Positions 13,538-25,492 of a stretch of 64,000 nucleotides of DNA are shown piece by piece; within the stretch, counting starts at the first letter, position 1, and every line of letters starts with the position of its first letter. The notes beneath the pieces are model-generated. The model saw nothing but the letters and a program-made list of their open reading frames with translations, had not been told where the DNA came from and made no database searches. The translations under genes were made by a program, and so were the position numbers. The stretch is from Anticarsia gemmatalis (Eukaryota; Arthropoda; Insecta; Lepidoptera; Erebidae). The stretch spans positions 1,932,501 to 1,996,500 of the forward strand of contig NC_134770.1 of NCBI RefSeq assembly GCF_050436995.1. The letters are read 5' to 3'.

Positions 13538-13643
13538 CATTTCCATTGCTGTTTTCAGCCTTCTTCTTGGTAACGGCCACAATGTGTCCGTTTCCATTCT
13601 TCTCCAGGGTTGAGGTAGTAGAGACTCCGTTAAGCTCCCTCAT
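13538..13643 (-). CDS. First coding exon of an unrecognised gene
   Basis: Read on the minus strand, ATG at 13643-13641 opens 35 codons plus one base, ending at 13538 before a strong donor GTGAGTT. The peptide starts MRELNGVSTTSTLEK and is polar and rich in Asn, Gly, Lys and Thr (NGNG, KKK), as in a disordered cytosolic N-terminus. The reading phase is 1. No acceptor with matching phase was identified downstream (lower coordinates), so the first intron would be long or the rest lies beyond position 1. The region just upstream (13645-13740) is a plausible 5' leader. I do not recognise the protein. Codon use and the clean donor make this more than a chance frame. Confidence 0.5.
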
Positions 13644-15769
13644 TGTCACGAAAGAAAAAGTTATTTAAAAAAAATAAAGAAGACTATTTCGCGCGCTTTC
13701 AAACGTCACTTTGACACTTAGGCTTGGACGCAACTAGAGCAACGGTAACTCTCAAACATCCAAGGTAAACTCGACCGACAAAAAATGGAGAATGGTTTAT
13801 AATTGTTTTAATAAAAAAGGACTTAGTCTCAATAAAAAAACCAAGAGGTGTGGATTCGGCCACGACGCACGCAGAAATGGTTATAGTACTACTAAAGTTC
13901 CTTATATTTATACAAAAATGTGATTTAAAGTTGTGTAAGAATTCTATTATAATTTTGACTGTGGTTTTGTTGACAGTTATTATTATTATTTGTTATGAAA
14001 TACTGTTTTTTTTGTGTTAATATTGTAGTTAATTAATGGATATTAGGCTGTAGTACATATTTTATCGTGGCCTTTGTCACTTTAGATAATTGTTAACAAG
14101 AACGCAAGCGTGCATAGAAACGTGAATATGACTTTATCCGTTATGATAACACACAATTGGGGGCAAATTGATTGTAAAATTTAAGATGTTTTTTTTTTTA
14201 TTAAGCAACCTGATATGCGCCCTAATTATTTGACATATAACTTTTTCGAAAAAACTGTTTTTATCGAATGAAATTGATTTTTTTGAGATGCAGGTTAAAG
14301 TTCGGTAAATGAGTTTTGATTTTGGCACACCACGTAGCTATAGATATACTTAAAATACTAATGACACCCTTTATTCAGGAGTCTGCCAGGGGCCTTATTT
14401 TTTAATTAAATCCAAAACTATAATCTTAATACAAAATGAACTGTATATGACTGATCAAAAACACACGTGAAATAAAAGTAAGGTAAACTAATGTGCTTAA
14501 TGATTTTTTAAACAGCATTTTTAAAAAAATACTCTGTATTTCATAAATTTATTTCTTTCTTCATAGGTGAGAGATCATCAAATTCATCAGGTGTCGCCAT
14601 TTAAATTTTTAGTCCCACGAAATAGGAGTATGGGTAAATATTAATAAACAAGGCTCGTAACCACATTTCGGCTACTCCTCAAATATTTTACCAGAAATTG
14701 AACCCTAGACTTTCTAATCTGTAGACCTATAAACCCAGCCTTTCGAAACCTTTTTCACACTGGCATAGACTACACAACCCATTTACAGCACAAATAGAGT
14801 CCTTTAACTGTATTTTTTCAGTTACACAAAATCATTTTTTCACGATAATAATAACTGGCATGTTTAATATTTACCCGGGAAACATACTTGAAGAAACATA
14901 CGACATGATGTAATTGGTAATAAAACGTATCACACAAACAATCTACAATCATTTAATTGTATTAAACATACATAAAAATTATCATGTTTTGACCTTAAGT
15001 AATATGGTTTTATATTTCATTGAATTATTACAAAACAATGGGAAGAAAATATAATTAATGTTTATCTATGGAAAAAGCAATAAAGAGATGTGTAATTTTT
15101 GTACTAATTGATCGAAAGAAAGCACATATGACGCGGCTTGCCTTTTGATGGACGATTTGTGAACGCAGTCAGATTACTTTTGATTTAAAATACTTTATTT
15201 ACAGTATAAACGATTGACATTGAATTACTTGATGGAAAAAGTTCTTGTAAAATACGCTAGGGGCGCCAACATTTTTATTCAAATTTAAATTAAAATTTTT
15301 CTAAACAGTTGTACAGGTTTCAACCTGAAATAGCACAAAAGAATTTGTGCCCCGGGAGGTTTTTGATGCATAAGTATGAAGTCACGAGCAGAAATTTTAC
15401 ATAAATTGGCTGTCATAAACTTAAAATTATTTATTCAATAAATTTATTTTACAATGGAAAAAGTAACCTTTAGTTACACTACAAACGGTTCTATAAAGAT
15501 GATTCATTTTCACAACAAAATGAGTAAAAAATGAATCTCATTAATCCTTTTAGATGGAACGGGGCGTCCCTGATTTAATAAATGTATTTTTCTCATTATA
15601 TTACTATAAATTATTATTATGAAACGTGTTTCTTAGAAACTGACGTAAATATGACTAAGTATATTTACTAGTACATTATTATTCAGGGTTTTCAGTGCTA
15701 GTCCAATTTTTCCTTAGAAATGGAGATTTCAGGTGATGATGCATCTTTTTCAGTAAATATTTTTTTTTA

Positions 15770-15905
15770 CATATTAATGTCCCACTGCTAGGGAAAGGTC
15801 TTCTCTCGAATGGAGGGAGGAGCTAGGTCTTTAGCTCACCACGCTGGCCAAGTGCGGGTTGGGGACTTTGCATGCCCTCAGGAACAACCTTTTTTTTGGT
15901 CTTTG
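15770..15905 (-). repeat. SINE family B, tail fragment
   Basis: In reverse, this reads GAGGGCATGCAAAGTCCCCA, then ACTTGGCCAGCGTGGTGAGC, and ends in a GTGGGACATTAAT tail. Only the 3' half of the SINE is present. Confidence 0.65.
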
Positions 15906-15959
15906 CGGCACAAATTTAGTTATGAATGGGTTTATCCTGAAAAATAAGAAAAATACTAT

Positions 15960-16320
15960 CAATATGATTCAGCTAGTACATTGTGGTTTTATATGTAATT
16001 GTGAATATTTGCGGTTAGTATAAAGCCAACTCTTTTACTAAGAACCAGTTTTGCGGTTCGATATGCCCTTTGGATAGTGCCTGAAAATATATTTCCAAAA
16101 TGTGGTAGATTAATATTATTTTCGAGAAGGACCTTAAACTTGTGAACACACATAAACATCACCATATTTATGATGTCCTTCAAAAAGGTTTCCTTAAGGT
16201 GCTTAGTACTCGTAACCGGTGGTCTTGTATGAGAAAATGTATGGAATGAATGAGGCAAAAGCATTTTGTAGGGATTAGTGTTCTTTGGGTCTTCCTACCT
16301 CTGGGAAAGGAGGCATAATT
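15960..16320. repeat. Interspersed repeat, family G
   Basis: The segment with CGTAACCGGTGGTC...TGTATGAG and a TAGGGATTAGTGTTC...GGAAAGGAGGCATAATTTTAT end resembles stretches at 61590-61690 and 32110-32230. The end motif (CTACCCCTATAGGAAAAAGG followed by CGTGATTTTAT at 32200) also recurs near 18720, 33790 (reverse) and 47215 (reverse). The 91-codon minus-strand frame at 15989-16264 runs into this repeat and has no other support. Confidence 0.4.
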
Positions 16321-17067
16321 TTATTTATTTAAATACAGTTTAATGAACTGTCTAATATTTATTAAATTTAACTACAAGGAAAATGAATGGCTTTCTTTTT
16401 TCCCATGATTAGGTTAAGGATATTATTTTTATTACGGTATTTAAAGGTGATCTTAATTGTTTATTGTTTAACATGATCTTCTTGGAATCTGTTCGTTACT
16501 AACCAATTAGTGACCCATTTTTTGGAACGATATGCAATTCAAAGGGGTTATCATTTAGGATAAGACATTCAAAGGATTGAGTAACTAAGCTATTTCAACG
16601 TCTAGGGGGTGGAAGTATTTAAAGTTAGTTTAGATATTATTAAAGCATTCCAATGAGGGATAAAAGAATTAGTGTTTTCAATTACACTTTTCATTTAGTA
16701 GCCAAAATCTCTCTTCAGCGCAGCTGTTGTGAATATCATTATAAGAGTGGAATGAGAGATTTAAGAGATGCTCGTGAATTTTTCTGTCCAGAAAATATTT
16801 GAAAGTCATCGCATATTCGTGGATGAGAGAACTCATAAAATTGAATTTTTGGGGTTTATATAAAAAGAAAAGAGAGTTATAAAAAATCTTCTGTGCAGGT
16901 AGGTAAAAAGTCTACTATAAATATAAATTGCAATGATTGAATATCGGTAGCACCCCAGTGGCAGCTAACGAGTTTGCTATACGCCGAGAAACGCCCTAAT
17001 TACATTAGACCAACCACATGTTAATAATTAACTGTAGGCGTCCTACCTATTTCAAACTTATATATAT

Positions 17068-17275
17068 CAGCCTAGCCTTTCTTCCAACTATATTGGAGTT
17101 GGCTTCCAGTGTTATCGGATGCAGCTGGATACCAGCAATTTACATGGAGCGACTGCCTATCGGACTTCCACAACCCAGTTACCTAGGTTATAACCCGATA
17201 CCTTTGGGTAAGACTGGTTGTCAGACTTTCAAGCTTCTGACTACTGTTAACAATAGTCAAAGATCTGACTACTGA
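17068..17275 (+). repeat. Interspersed repeat, family D
   Basis: Defined by CTTCCAACTATATTGGAGTT, GGCTTCCAGT, TCGGATGCAGCTG, CACAACCCAGTTACCTAGGT and a GACTACTGTTAACAA end. Copies or pieces lie at 19165-19260, 34635-34830, 38380-38560 (reverse), 42555-42760 and 52985-53050. It is a dispersed element; the 85-codon frame at 17018-17275 is part of it. Confidence 0.6.
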
Positions 17276-17627
17276 CTATTTGAAACCAATAATTGATTAC
17301 ATAAACCACGAAAAATACCTTTGTATTGAATACCTATTATTAATAGTAGGTAGTAATTGTTTTTATTATACTGTTACTAAGTTATATACCTATGAATAAA
17401 TAGACATAATACAAGGAAACCCACATCAGTAGAGGAAAACCACAATACTTTTAACACGTGTCGTACGTGACTAGGAGATAGTACACATAACAAGAGTCAT
17501 AGAGGAATCTCCATATAGTATGGGAAATTACTTATTTTCAAGGAAGTGAGAGCACTGTCAATAAGAAATGCGGTATAGGTTTTCAGCTCACGACTGTATT
17601 ACTAAAAGGTAGATGTTTTTGAAAATA

Positions 17628-17846
17628 CATGTCACTATCATGTCAATCCTATGTTACTCCCATGTCGTTCCCATGTTATTCCCATTTTACTCCCCTGCCA
17701 TTCCCATGTTGGTCCCATGTTATTTTTATCATTTTTCCATACTATTCCCACGTCATTCCTATCTTGTATCCATGCTACTCAGATGTTATATCCATCTAGT
17801 TCCCATGTTATTCACATTTTAGTCGCAAGATATACCCATGTTATGT
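17628..17846 (+). repeat. Degenerate decamer minisatellite (TCCCATGTTA)n
   Basis: About twenty imperfect copies of a roughly 10-bp unit close to TCCCATGTTA follow each other. Because the unit is not a multiple of three, two overlapping open frames rich in Met, Leu, Pro, His, Phe and Ser arise (17613-17822 and 17651-17848). I regard neither as a gene. Confidence 0.75.
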
Positions 17847-18504
17847 GACCCCATAATCCAATTTGAAGATTTATTATTTGAAGATTAAGTAGGTTTGATA
17901 AGTTCTACATATTTTCTTAATTTCTATATTATTTTATTGTTTGTTTAATTTATAACTATTCATGGATCTACTATAAACAAAGAAAATTTTCAGGAGAATT
18001 TTTTCAACATTTGATTGCTCTGTATTTTGGTACCACAACAATAGTCTTGAAAATCATATAAACGGAGTACTCCTTTCCTGTATAAAAATGCATATTTTCG
18101 CGAACCTAATTTTAAGTACAATGTAACTTAGCTACAAGTCTGCCGTCCGGCCTTACATCACGATACAAACGTGTTTATCTCATTGCCACGATCAGCTGTT
18201 ACCTGTGCGCCGAAGCGTGAAGATATGACTGATTGCAAGGGTTTTTTGCACTTCACAGCAACTGCCCACAAATTGATCATTGATTCTTTCTAGAAATATT
18301 GATATTGAGAGTTTTCTTTACTGGGTTTGATATTAAATGGTTAAAAATTAGGTTTATACATTTAGGAGCGACGGTGACACGAACGGACTTACATGTACAG
18401 GTAGACATCAAACTTCAAAAATATTCTGCGTCGAGGGGGTGCAATAAAAGAAGCTTTCGCTTTTCCACTGCCGGGCAAGTATCCTCCGAAATCGAGGGAG
18501 AGGT

Positions 18505-18665
18505 AAGATATTGGCCAAGTGGTGGTTGGGGACTTTGTGTTAAAGAACTCTCAAGCATGTAAGTTTTCATTACGATGTTTTACTTCACCGTTGGAGCAAG
18601 TGATAATTGTTTGTAACACATCTATTATTTCAAAAAGTCATTGGTGTGTTGCCATAGGTTGGAAC
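18505..18665 (-). repeat. SINE family B, middle fragment
   Basis: Read in reverse, this contains CACACCAATGACTTTTTGAA, a TTATCACTTGCTCCAACGG segment and a degraded CATGCTTGAGAG part. The tRNA-like head is degraded. The open frames at 18299-18701 overlap this repeat. Confidence 0.6.
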
Positions 18666-19164
18666 GCTAGACCTAGAAAACCTAGATTTAAGAATAGATA
18701 ATTTTAGTGACATATTTTTATGTTCTTTAGTCTCTGCCCACCCCTATTGGAAAAAAGACATGATAGTACGTACATAAGTATGTATATTTTTTTTATATTT
18801 GCGTTAGTTTAATAGAATATTAGGTAAAAAACATTAGCATCACAAAACATAAAATTGTAAATGAGATAAATCAATTAGGTCAGCAATTACATAACAAACA
18901 AACACGTGTACTCTAACTTCTGCCTACCCTATCACGGACATACAGCCGTGATATTATCTAACTGTCAAAGGGTTACGAGATAACAATGTAAAATCATTTG
19001 AAACATAATTGATACATCATTATGATTAGACTAAACATAAACATTTTATTAAAGAGTACAAAAATTAGATAATTGTTGCTATTTGTAAAGAAAACTGTAT
19101 TTTTTACACATGTCCACTATTATTTGATAAAGATATTAGTATAGAATATAGTACAGTTCTATAT

Positions 19165-19260
19165 GTATCAGCCTAACCTATCTTTCAATTATGTTGAAGT
19201 CGGCTTCCAGTCTCACCGGATGCACCTGAATACTAGTATTTTACATGTGGCGACTGCCTT
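19165..19260 (+). repeat. Family D repeat fragment
   Basis: Contains the CAGCCTAACCTATCTTTCAA, GAAGTCGGCTTCCAGTC and CCGGATGCACCTGAATAC core of family D and is cut off before the CACAACCCAG part. Confidence 0.55.
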
Positions 19261-19470
19261 TGTTTTCGAAAAGGAAAAATAAATTAGGTTACTCTTAGTA
19301 CAGGATATTAGGATATTTAGAAAATATTCTTCATCCTATAACCAGCTCGGTGAAGCCGTTGTAAAGAATCTCGCTCTAAATGCAATCAATCAAGGTAAAA
19401 ATTCTAGTCTACTTATTAAATACATATTTAGTATCGATTACTTTACCATTTTCCTTTATGATTTCCTTCC

Positions 19471-19829
19471 TTAGTGCTTGTTCACGTTGGAACTCGCGGG
19501 CGCGGTGGCGGGCGCGGTCGCGGGGACGTGGCGATTTGTGTTCACGTTGGCCGCCAGGCGGGCGTTTGGCTCAAACTGGCTCAAACTGGTTGATCTTACT
19601 TGACATCGCGCCCGCCACCGCTAGTTCGACGTGAACACACACGAACATCTTCACTTGTTTGATATTGGCGCGAGCGCGCCACGCGGGCCGCGCGCGACGC
19701 CGCTAGCTCGCCCGCGACTTAGACCGCGCGAACGGTTTGTACGTGAACACTTCGGTACATCGCCATATGTTTGATATTTCGCGACCGCGCCCGCCACCGC
19801 GCCCGCGAGTCAACGTGAATGAGCACTAA
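19471..19829. mobile_element. GC-rich inverted-repeat (MITE-like) element
   Basis: The ends are inverted repeats of about 50 bp: the left begins TTAGTGCTTGTTCACGTTGG and the right ends CAACGTGAATGAGCACTAA. Both arms carry CTCGCGGGCGCGGTGGCGGG and then CGCGGTCGCG. The interior contains a direct duplication (CTCAAACTGG twice) and GC-rich blocks. GC content is far above the flanking AT-rich DNA. The frame at 19380-19634 is a by-product of the missing stops in GC-rich sequence. Confidence 0.75.
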
Positions 19830-19959
19830 TAGTTTTCAGTGAAAGTGAAAAGTATATTCTGTTACTTTATTACAATGTACACTGGTTCCGTAGCATTTAA
19901 TATTTTCTTTGAAATGTACGTCAACACATTTATAAATAAATAAATATCATTGGACAACT

Positions 19960-20025
19960 CACACACGGTCATTTTTAATCCCAAACTAAGCAGAGCTTGT
20001 ACTATGGTAACCAAATAACTGATAA
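19960..20025 (-). repeat. Fragment of SINE family E (3' end)
   Basis: Read in reverse, this contains TTATCAGTTATTTGGTTACC, ATAGTACAAGCTCTGCTTAG and TTTGGGATTAAA. It matches the 3' end of the SINE at 46465-46730. Confidence 0.55.
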
Positions 20026-20205
20026 GCATACTTTTACACAAATAAAGAAATGTTTTACCCTTTAAAAATATTTTTTAAACATTTCAATCAAAATATTGAA
20101 TGCTACGAAACCAATGTACTTACGTTAAATTATGCTTGTTTTCAACGATGGTAGGTAGAGACTTAAGAAAGCCACTTGCTTTCCACAAACACCTTTTACT
20201 TTTGT

Positions 20206-20392
20206 TGATCACATTACCTTCCTTTGCATTGCACAGTCGGGTAAAAAAAAAGAATATTGGCTATAACTTAAATACTAAGTAAGTATCTAAAGGGTACTTA
20301 TCACATTACCCTCCTTTGCATTGCGCAGTCGAGTAAAAAGAGGAATATAGGCTTTATCTTAAGTACTAAGTAGGTCTCTAAAGGGTACTCAG
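20206..20392 (+). repeat. Two-copy tandem duplication, ~93 bp
   Basis: GATCACATTACC...AAAGGGTACTT (20206-20300) is followed directly by TATCACATTACC...AAAGGGTACTC (to about 20392). The copies share CCTTTGCATTGC.CAGTCG.G, TACTAAGTA and CTAAAGGGTACT with scattered substitutions and a length change in the A-run. It is a local duplication of unknown function. Confidence 0.7.
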
Positions 20393-22691
20393 TCTGATTC
20401 ATACAAGCTCAAATATCGTTAATTAGGCAACTCTGTCACAATATCTGCTGCACAAAACCGCTGTGAAATTAGAGCACGGTTCTCTCACCTGATCGAGTGT
20501 CTTACTTCCTAAATATTGTGGTCTGATAACAAAATATGATTATAGGAGTATATTGCTGAATTTGTAGATGAAACGGTAACTCGAAGTAATGAGTAAGATT
20601 TGCGGCCAAAGTTACAAAGTAAGTCGTTTCTAAGAAAGTTCTCTTTAGTAGTATAAGTCCATAATTGACCTACAAAAATGATTGTAAATGAAAAAAACAT
20701 TTCTTAATTTTATAACAGTAAGTAGTCAGTGTGTAGCCTTGCCTTTGAAGGGGAATTTCCAAAAATATATTCTCTAAGTTCTCCTCTACATTTCCCAAGT
20801 AATCTTCATACCAAATTTCTACGTTCGGTAGTTACGGCTGTGCGTTGTTCGTCAGTCAGTCAGTCACTCAGCAACGTAAGAGTTTTATATTTATAGGTTT
20901 ATGAACAAAACCCAGAAAGTAAAATTACAAACAGCCTATGTACCACCAAAACAGCGAAGTAGAAACATTCAGTACAAACCACACAAAATTCCCACCCATC
21001 CACAAACTAACCTACACCAAAGGTTGTTCACCTCGTCAAACATCAACTAACCGTTTATCTACCTGTCTAAGAGACCTCTAAAACCTTACATTGAGCTTGA
21101 CCAATATTTTTTGCGATTATATTTTTTACAATCACTTTTTATTCGAATTCACGGTCGAATTATATAATAGTTGGTGTTTTGACCTAACCAACCATGCTAT
21201 TTGAGGCCAAACCATTGTTCTGCAAATTCTAAGAAGATATCAATGGTTTTTTATGCATTTTTCTTGTTGTGACATTATCTTTCGTGATTATATTCTGCTG
21301 CTGGAAATGTAGAGTGCACGAAAATCTTTGATTCAGGTTTTTATAGTATACCTTTTGACTGCAATTGAGTCCGTGTGTAAGTATTTATTAGGAGTAACCT
21401 ATCTGTGTGTTGATTTTCGTCAAAATCTATACAGTAGTTTTTGTTTGAAAGAGTACTAATGTCATAAATTCGATAGTTTGTTTTTTTTTGTTTCGATTTT
21501 TGTCTCAACGCGAAATAGTTCATTGGTAGTTATTTGACACATGGATGTGTGAATATTTATCACTCTTTGTCGCAAGAACGATTGCATGAATTTGAATGTA
21601 ATTTGGAAAGGTATAACCTGGATTATTGTTCTGGAGTATTATATTTGTTGTTTTAAGTAAAACGGGATATTTTTGACCTGACAGACTTTTCTTTACGGTA
21701 GAAGCGACGCGTAGAAACTAGTGATAATTAAAACAACTTTTAAGTTAATTATTGATAAACAAACAATGTAGTAGATCTCGTTTGAACTTTGTGGCAGAAA
21801 TGTAATTAAAAAACATGAATTGCTTCATTTTTAGCATATTTTTTAAGTAAATTGAGACGTAATTAACGTGATCTATTAAAAAACTTGTTAAAACATAATA
21901 TGTGAGTAAAAATAACTGTTTATAATGCGTTATAATCTCTTGTATCTAGTTTCAATGGCGCACCCGTTAAAAAGGCATGTATTTCCAATCACGAGAATCT
22001 TCTACGCAACATAGGGTTCACAAATGTTTTGCCAAGATAAGGTATCTGGGTCAAATATTGCAATATGAAAAATATGGCCACGTGCCATAATTCCAAAGCT
22101 CATGCATGTTTTTATTTGACCGTAGGCGACTAGCAGCACGTTGCAAGCGTTGACAGGCCGCTTGGATACATGCGACAATGTACGGTCGCGTTAGAGTATT
22201 TTCTATTTGGCATAATGGTATATAGCCAAGTTCAGAACGGAAACTGAACGTAACCTCTAGAGAAAACCGAAGACATATTCTGTTTTCTATTTTAGACCCG
22301 TGTAGAGGATTTTAGCTTTACTTTTACCAGTCGGGCGATCGAATCGCAATAGCCAAATGAGCTTGTATTCTTTGCACGAAAGAGCTTGAATTTTTTTGTT
22401 TTTAAAAAAGGTTTATATACAATTACGTGTTATCTATATTACATGCAAATGTGATGTTTCATAATAATTGTAATATTGGTAACAAGATAACATTAAATAA
22501 TCCTAATGGCGTTTTAACGATGTTTAGTCTTGGGGGTAAATTGGTTTTAATTAAAAATCTATTAGTTATTTGTATTTCACTCACGTTTTCCTGTATTATG
22601 AAATCAAAGAGTTAAGAATAATTATAAGATTAAATAATGGTGGAAACGTAACTACAGACAAATTTTTGAAAGAATGGATGACTGATATGAC

Positions 22692-22861
22692 TGTCTGTGT
22701 GGCGCAGTGGTTTAGGTCACCACGCCGCTACCATTGCGTCGGGAGGCCGTGGGTTCAATTTTCACACGGAACACTTATTTGTGCGATCCACAAATAATTG
22801 TTTCGGGTCTGGTTGTACTTTATGTCCGTATTTTGTGTGTTAGTACAAGTCCCCGCGACAG
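22692..22861 (+). mobile_element. SINE family A copy
   Basis: Nearly complete copy: TGGCGCAGTGGTTTAGGTCA at the head, GTGGGTTCAATTTTCACAC at the B box, and GTCCCCGCGACA at the end. The frames at 22570-22797 and 22734-22970 read through it. Confidence 0.8.
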
Positions 22862-22899
22862 CAATGCAATTAGTGCGGGAGTTGTCTTAAAACTGATTA

Positions 22900-23010
22900 A
22901 TTTTGGTCATCTACGAGGGAGTTCTTATACAGTCAATTGTGTGCACTATTCTATTCCATCACTCTCATAGTCCGGTGAGACTAGTGACCCAAACAGGTCA
23001 CATCAGGGTG
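22900..23010 (+). repeat. Fragment of an interspersed element (as at 39.0-39.3 kb)
   Basis: CTATTCCATCACTCTCATAG, TCCGGTGAGACT and ACAGGTCACATC resemble, in reverse, the CCACACTATGAGAGTGATGG stretch at about 39210. I see no coding content. Confidence 0.4.
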
Positions 23011-23098
23011 CTTTATGGAGTTCTTCTAGACACAAATAACGATACCAAACAATATGCATCATAACAAAAAAGTCATAATCAGTTTTGGGATTTGTACA

Positions 23099-23318
23099 TC
23101 TATACTAATATAAATTATAAAGCTGAAGTGTTTGTTTGTTTGTTTGAACGCGCTAATCTCAGGAAGTACTGGTCCGATTTGAAAAAATATTTCAGTGTTA
23201 AATAGCCCATTGATCGAGAAAGGCTATCATCACGCTACGACTTAAAGGAGCAGAGTACCAGTAAAAAATGTTACAAAATCGGGGAAAAATTTCACCCATT
23301 CTCTCTTATGCTGCGCTG
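23099..23318 (+). mobile_element. 3'-truncated Helitron-like copy
   Basis: Begins TCTATACTAATATAAATTAT after an A and follows the family through GGAGCAGAGTACCAGTAAAA to CCCATTCTCTCTTATG. The GGGTCAGCTAG terminus is missing or diverged. Confidence 0.65.
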
Positions 23319-23981
23319 AGCTGAAAATTCAATTTAATGATTTGTCGTAGGTCAGGTTTCTGTCGTGACAACGGTATAAGTACAAGAGGAAAGTCACGCT
23401 ATTTCATTGAAGATGGCTGACGCCAAACTCAGCCGATGACATTTAACGCACATTGAAATATGAGAAGGAATAAACGACTGTTACAAATTAAAATGACTAG
23501 CCATATTTCAATGACGTTAGAGCTGTATTTTGCATAATTGGTTGTAGTTAAGCAGCAAGGACTCAATGCACACTTTGACTTTTCTCTGGATCTTTTCTTT
23601 GGACTCTCCTGAGGGTATATTTTGTCGCTCTTCATACTGTGGGATGAGTCGAGATAGTAGGAAAAGTAGTTTCCATGTACATTTAAAAAATAGGGATTTC
23701 ACTACATCATAGATTTGACCCTCAGGAGAATGATGGCATACTTAACTCCATTGTGGAGTCAATGTGTGGATTGAGTACTTTCTGCTTAACTACGTCCAAT
23801 TTGAAGTGCCATAGTTCAGACTTCTATCATGACCAATAAATCTACTGGATTCCATAGATATCAAAGTTCTTTCTTCTTGCTTAAAAATGTCTCATATTTG
23901 ATTTTGTCATTGACTGAATGTCAGTGGTGTATTTTTGAAGCGTTTAGTAATATTTGTAATTATTATTATTTATTTTTAACA

Positions 23982-24077
23982 ATGTATTCAGATACTTCGC
24001 ACACGACACCAACCTCGTGCTCCGATTGTAAAATAGAATTAATTGAGAAAAGATGGACCAAACTTTTATTGAAATGG
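23982..24077 (+). CDS. Possible isolated coding exon (weak)
   Basis: ATG at 23982, in the context AACAATG, opens 32 codons (MYSDTSHTTPTSCSDC...) ending KLLLKW before a usable donor GTACGAG at 24078. It ends in phase 0. The next supported exon, at 25493, needs an upstream phase of 1, so the two cannot be joined directly. If they belong together, an unseen exon lies between them. A chance frame in AT-rich DNA is equally likely. Confidence 0.2.
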
Positions 24078-24933
24078 GTACGAGTATAAAATAATTAAAA
24101 TATGCTTTTATTTTGTCTCGGGATATACATTCAAGCACAGTATTGTTGTGAAGACTCGAAGAGGTAGGTCACAGGTTCAATCATATGCAGGACTAACACA
24201 TTTTACATGAATTAGAAGCAAATAGCGTCTTGTGAAATTAGTGCTTCTATGGTAGATGATGTGGCATTCACATACATCATATGAATGCCATGCTATGGTC
24301 GGTCCAGAAAAGGTCTAACTCCTGAGCTTTTCAGTCAACAAATTATCTTTGATCACCCTTAGATTGTTAGTTAAGGTTGCAGACTTCCGTGCCTTAGAAA
24401 GCACATGTAAAACAGATTAGAGTACCGTCGCACCAGGCAATAAGTCAGAACAGAGAGTGAGAGCGATGCTTTAAATAAACTCTTCCACAGTTGACTAGTT
24501 TAGATGAAAATAGTCACCATGGCCGAATCGGCTACTAAAAAGTACAGCCTAAAGTTAGGTATCTAGATTTAAAAGTAAAAAAACCTGCAAATTGTGAGAA
24601 AAATATTATTTAATATTGATAACATTTCGAAATATAAATAACACTATTACATAACACTTGTAAATATTTAAATAAGAGCAGACAGGGTAATGACTTTACA
24701 TACATAATGAGAATAACAATAAAACCTATATTATCACGTGGGGGTAAATTGATATTAATTAAAAAACTATTAAAATCCGTTGATGATTTCAACAATTTCT
24801 TATATTGTGAAATTAGTACGTAGAAAACATGTAAAGAGCATTAAGATAGGGCATGTATTGCTGACCTGCAAAATGTATTTAGAAGGAATATTATTTCTAT
24901 TGGATATTTTTATTCAATTGTCTACACAAATAT

Positions 24934-25175
24934 TGCAGTGATAGCCGAGTGGTATAAGTTGATACCTCCCATGCAAGTGGTCGCAGGTTCCTATCCGAGG
25001 CAACACACCAATGACTTTTTGAAGTTCTGTGTGTATTAGACATAATTCCATGTTCCAAAGGTAGAGGAAAGCATCGTGATGCAACTTTGCATGCCTGAGA
25101 GTCCTTAAGAACAGTTCAACCACCACTTTGGACGACTCGGGATTCGAACGTAGTCTAAACATAATGTCCAATCCA
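24934..25175 (+). mobile_element. SINE family B, head and middle
   Basis: Shows the tRNA-like head GATAGCCGAGTGGT, then TGGTCGCAGGTTCCTATCCG (B box), then CAACACACCAATGACTTTTT and CATCGTGATGCAAC. The tail is lost after the CTTTGCATGCCTGAGAG part. The minus-strand frame at 24914-25171 is this SINE. Confidence 0.7.
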
Positions 25176-25223
25176 AAATATCTAAGCTTAAATTAAATAA
25201 AAATATAACAATAGCGGCAATTG

Positions 25224-25401
25224 ACTGCCTCCGTGGCGCAGTGGTTTAAGGTCGTCACGCCGCTACCATTGCGTCGGGAGGCATGCTTTCGATTCCCACA
25301 CGGAGCAATTATATTATTTGTGCAGTCCTCAAATAATTGTTGTGGGTCTGGTCGTGCTTTGTGTCCGATGTTTGAATGTTTGTAAAAGTCCCCGCGACAC
25401 A
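25224..25401 (+). mobile_element. SINE family A copy
   Basis: A full-length copy from ACTGCCTCCGTGGCGCAGTG to AAAAGTCCCCGCGACACAAG. It lies about 90 bp upstream of the first assembled exon of the 25.5-kb gene. The minus-strand frames at 25193-25534 come from it. Confidence 0.8.
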
Positions 25402-25492
25402 AGAGCAATTCTTTTTTGAGAAGAGAAGTAAAGAACGGCGACAAAATTATCAACTTCCAGACTAACTTTCCTCGAATTCCTGGTTTTCTCAG

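Larger units (their letters stand above)
13644..23981. other. Gene-free repeat-rich intergenic stretch
   Basis: No exon could be supported here. The stretch lies upstream of the minus-strand exon at 13538-13643 and before the plus-strand genes. It contains the listed SINE and repeat fragments, a degenerate CCCATGTTAT minisatellite, a tandem duplication and a GC-rich inverted-repeat element. Long AT-rich parts (13.8-15.7 kb, 20.4-22.6 kb) show nothing I can name. Confidence 0.5.

Noticed and set aside
15989..16264. 91-codon minus-strand frame
   Set aside because: It overlaps interspersed family G sequence and shows no exon borders or recognisable protein features.
17613..17848. Two overlapping plus-strand open frames
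   Set aside because: Both are translations of the decamer minisatellite, with no splice sites, start context or other coding signs.
19380..19634. 84-codon plus-strand frame
   Set aside because: It enters a GC-rich inverted-repeat element where stop codons are rare; the peptide is Arg-rich and without a family match.
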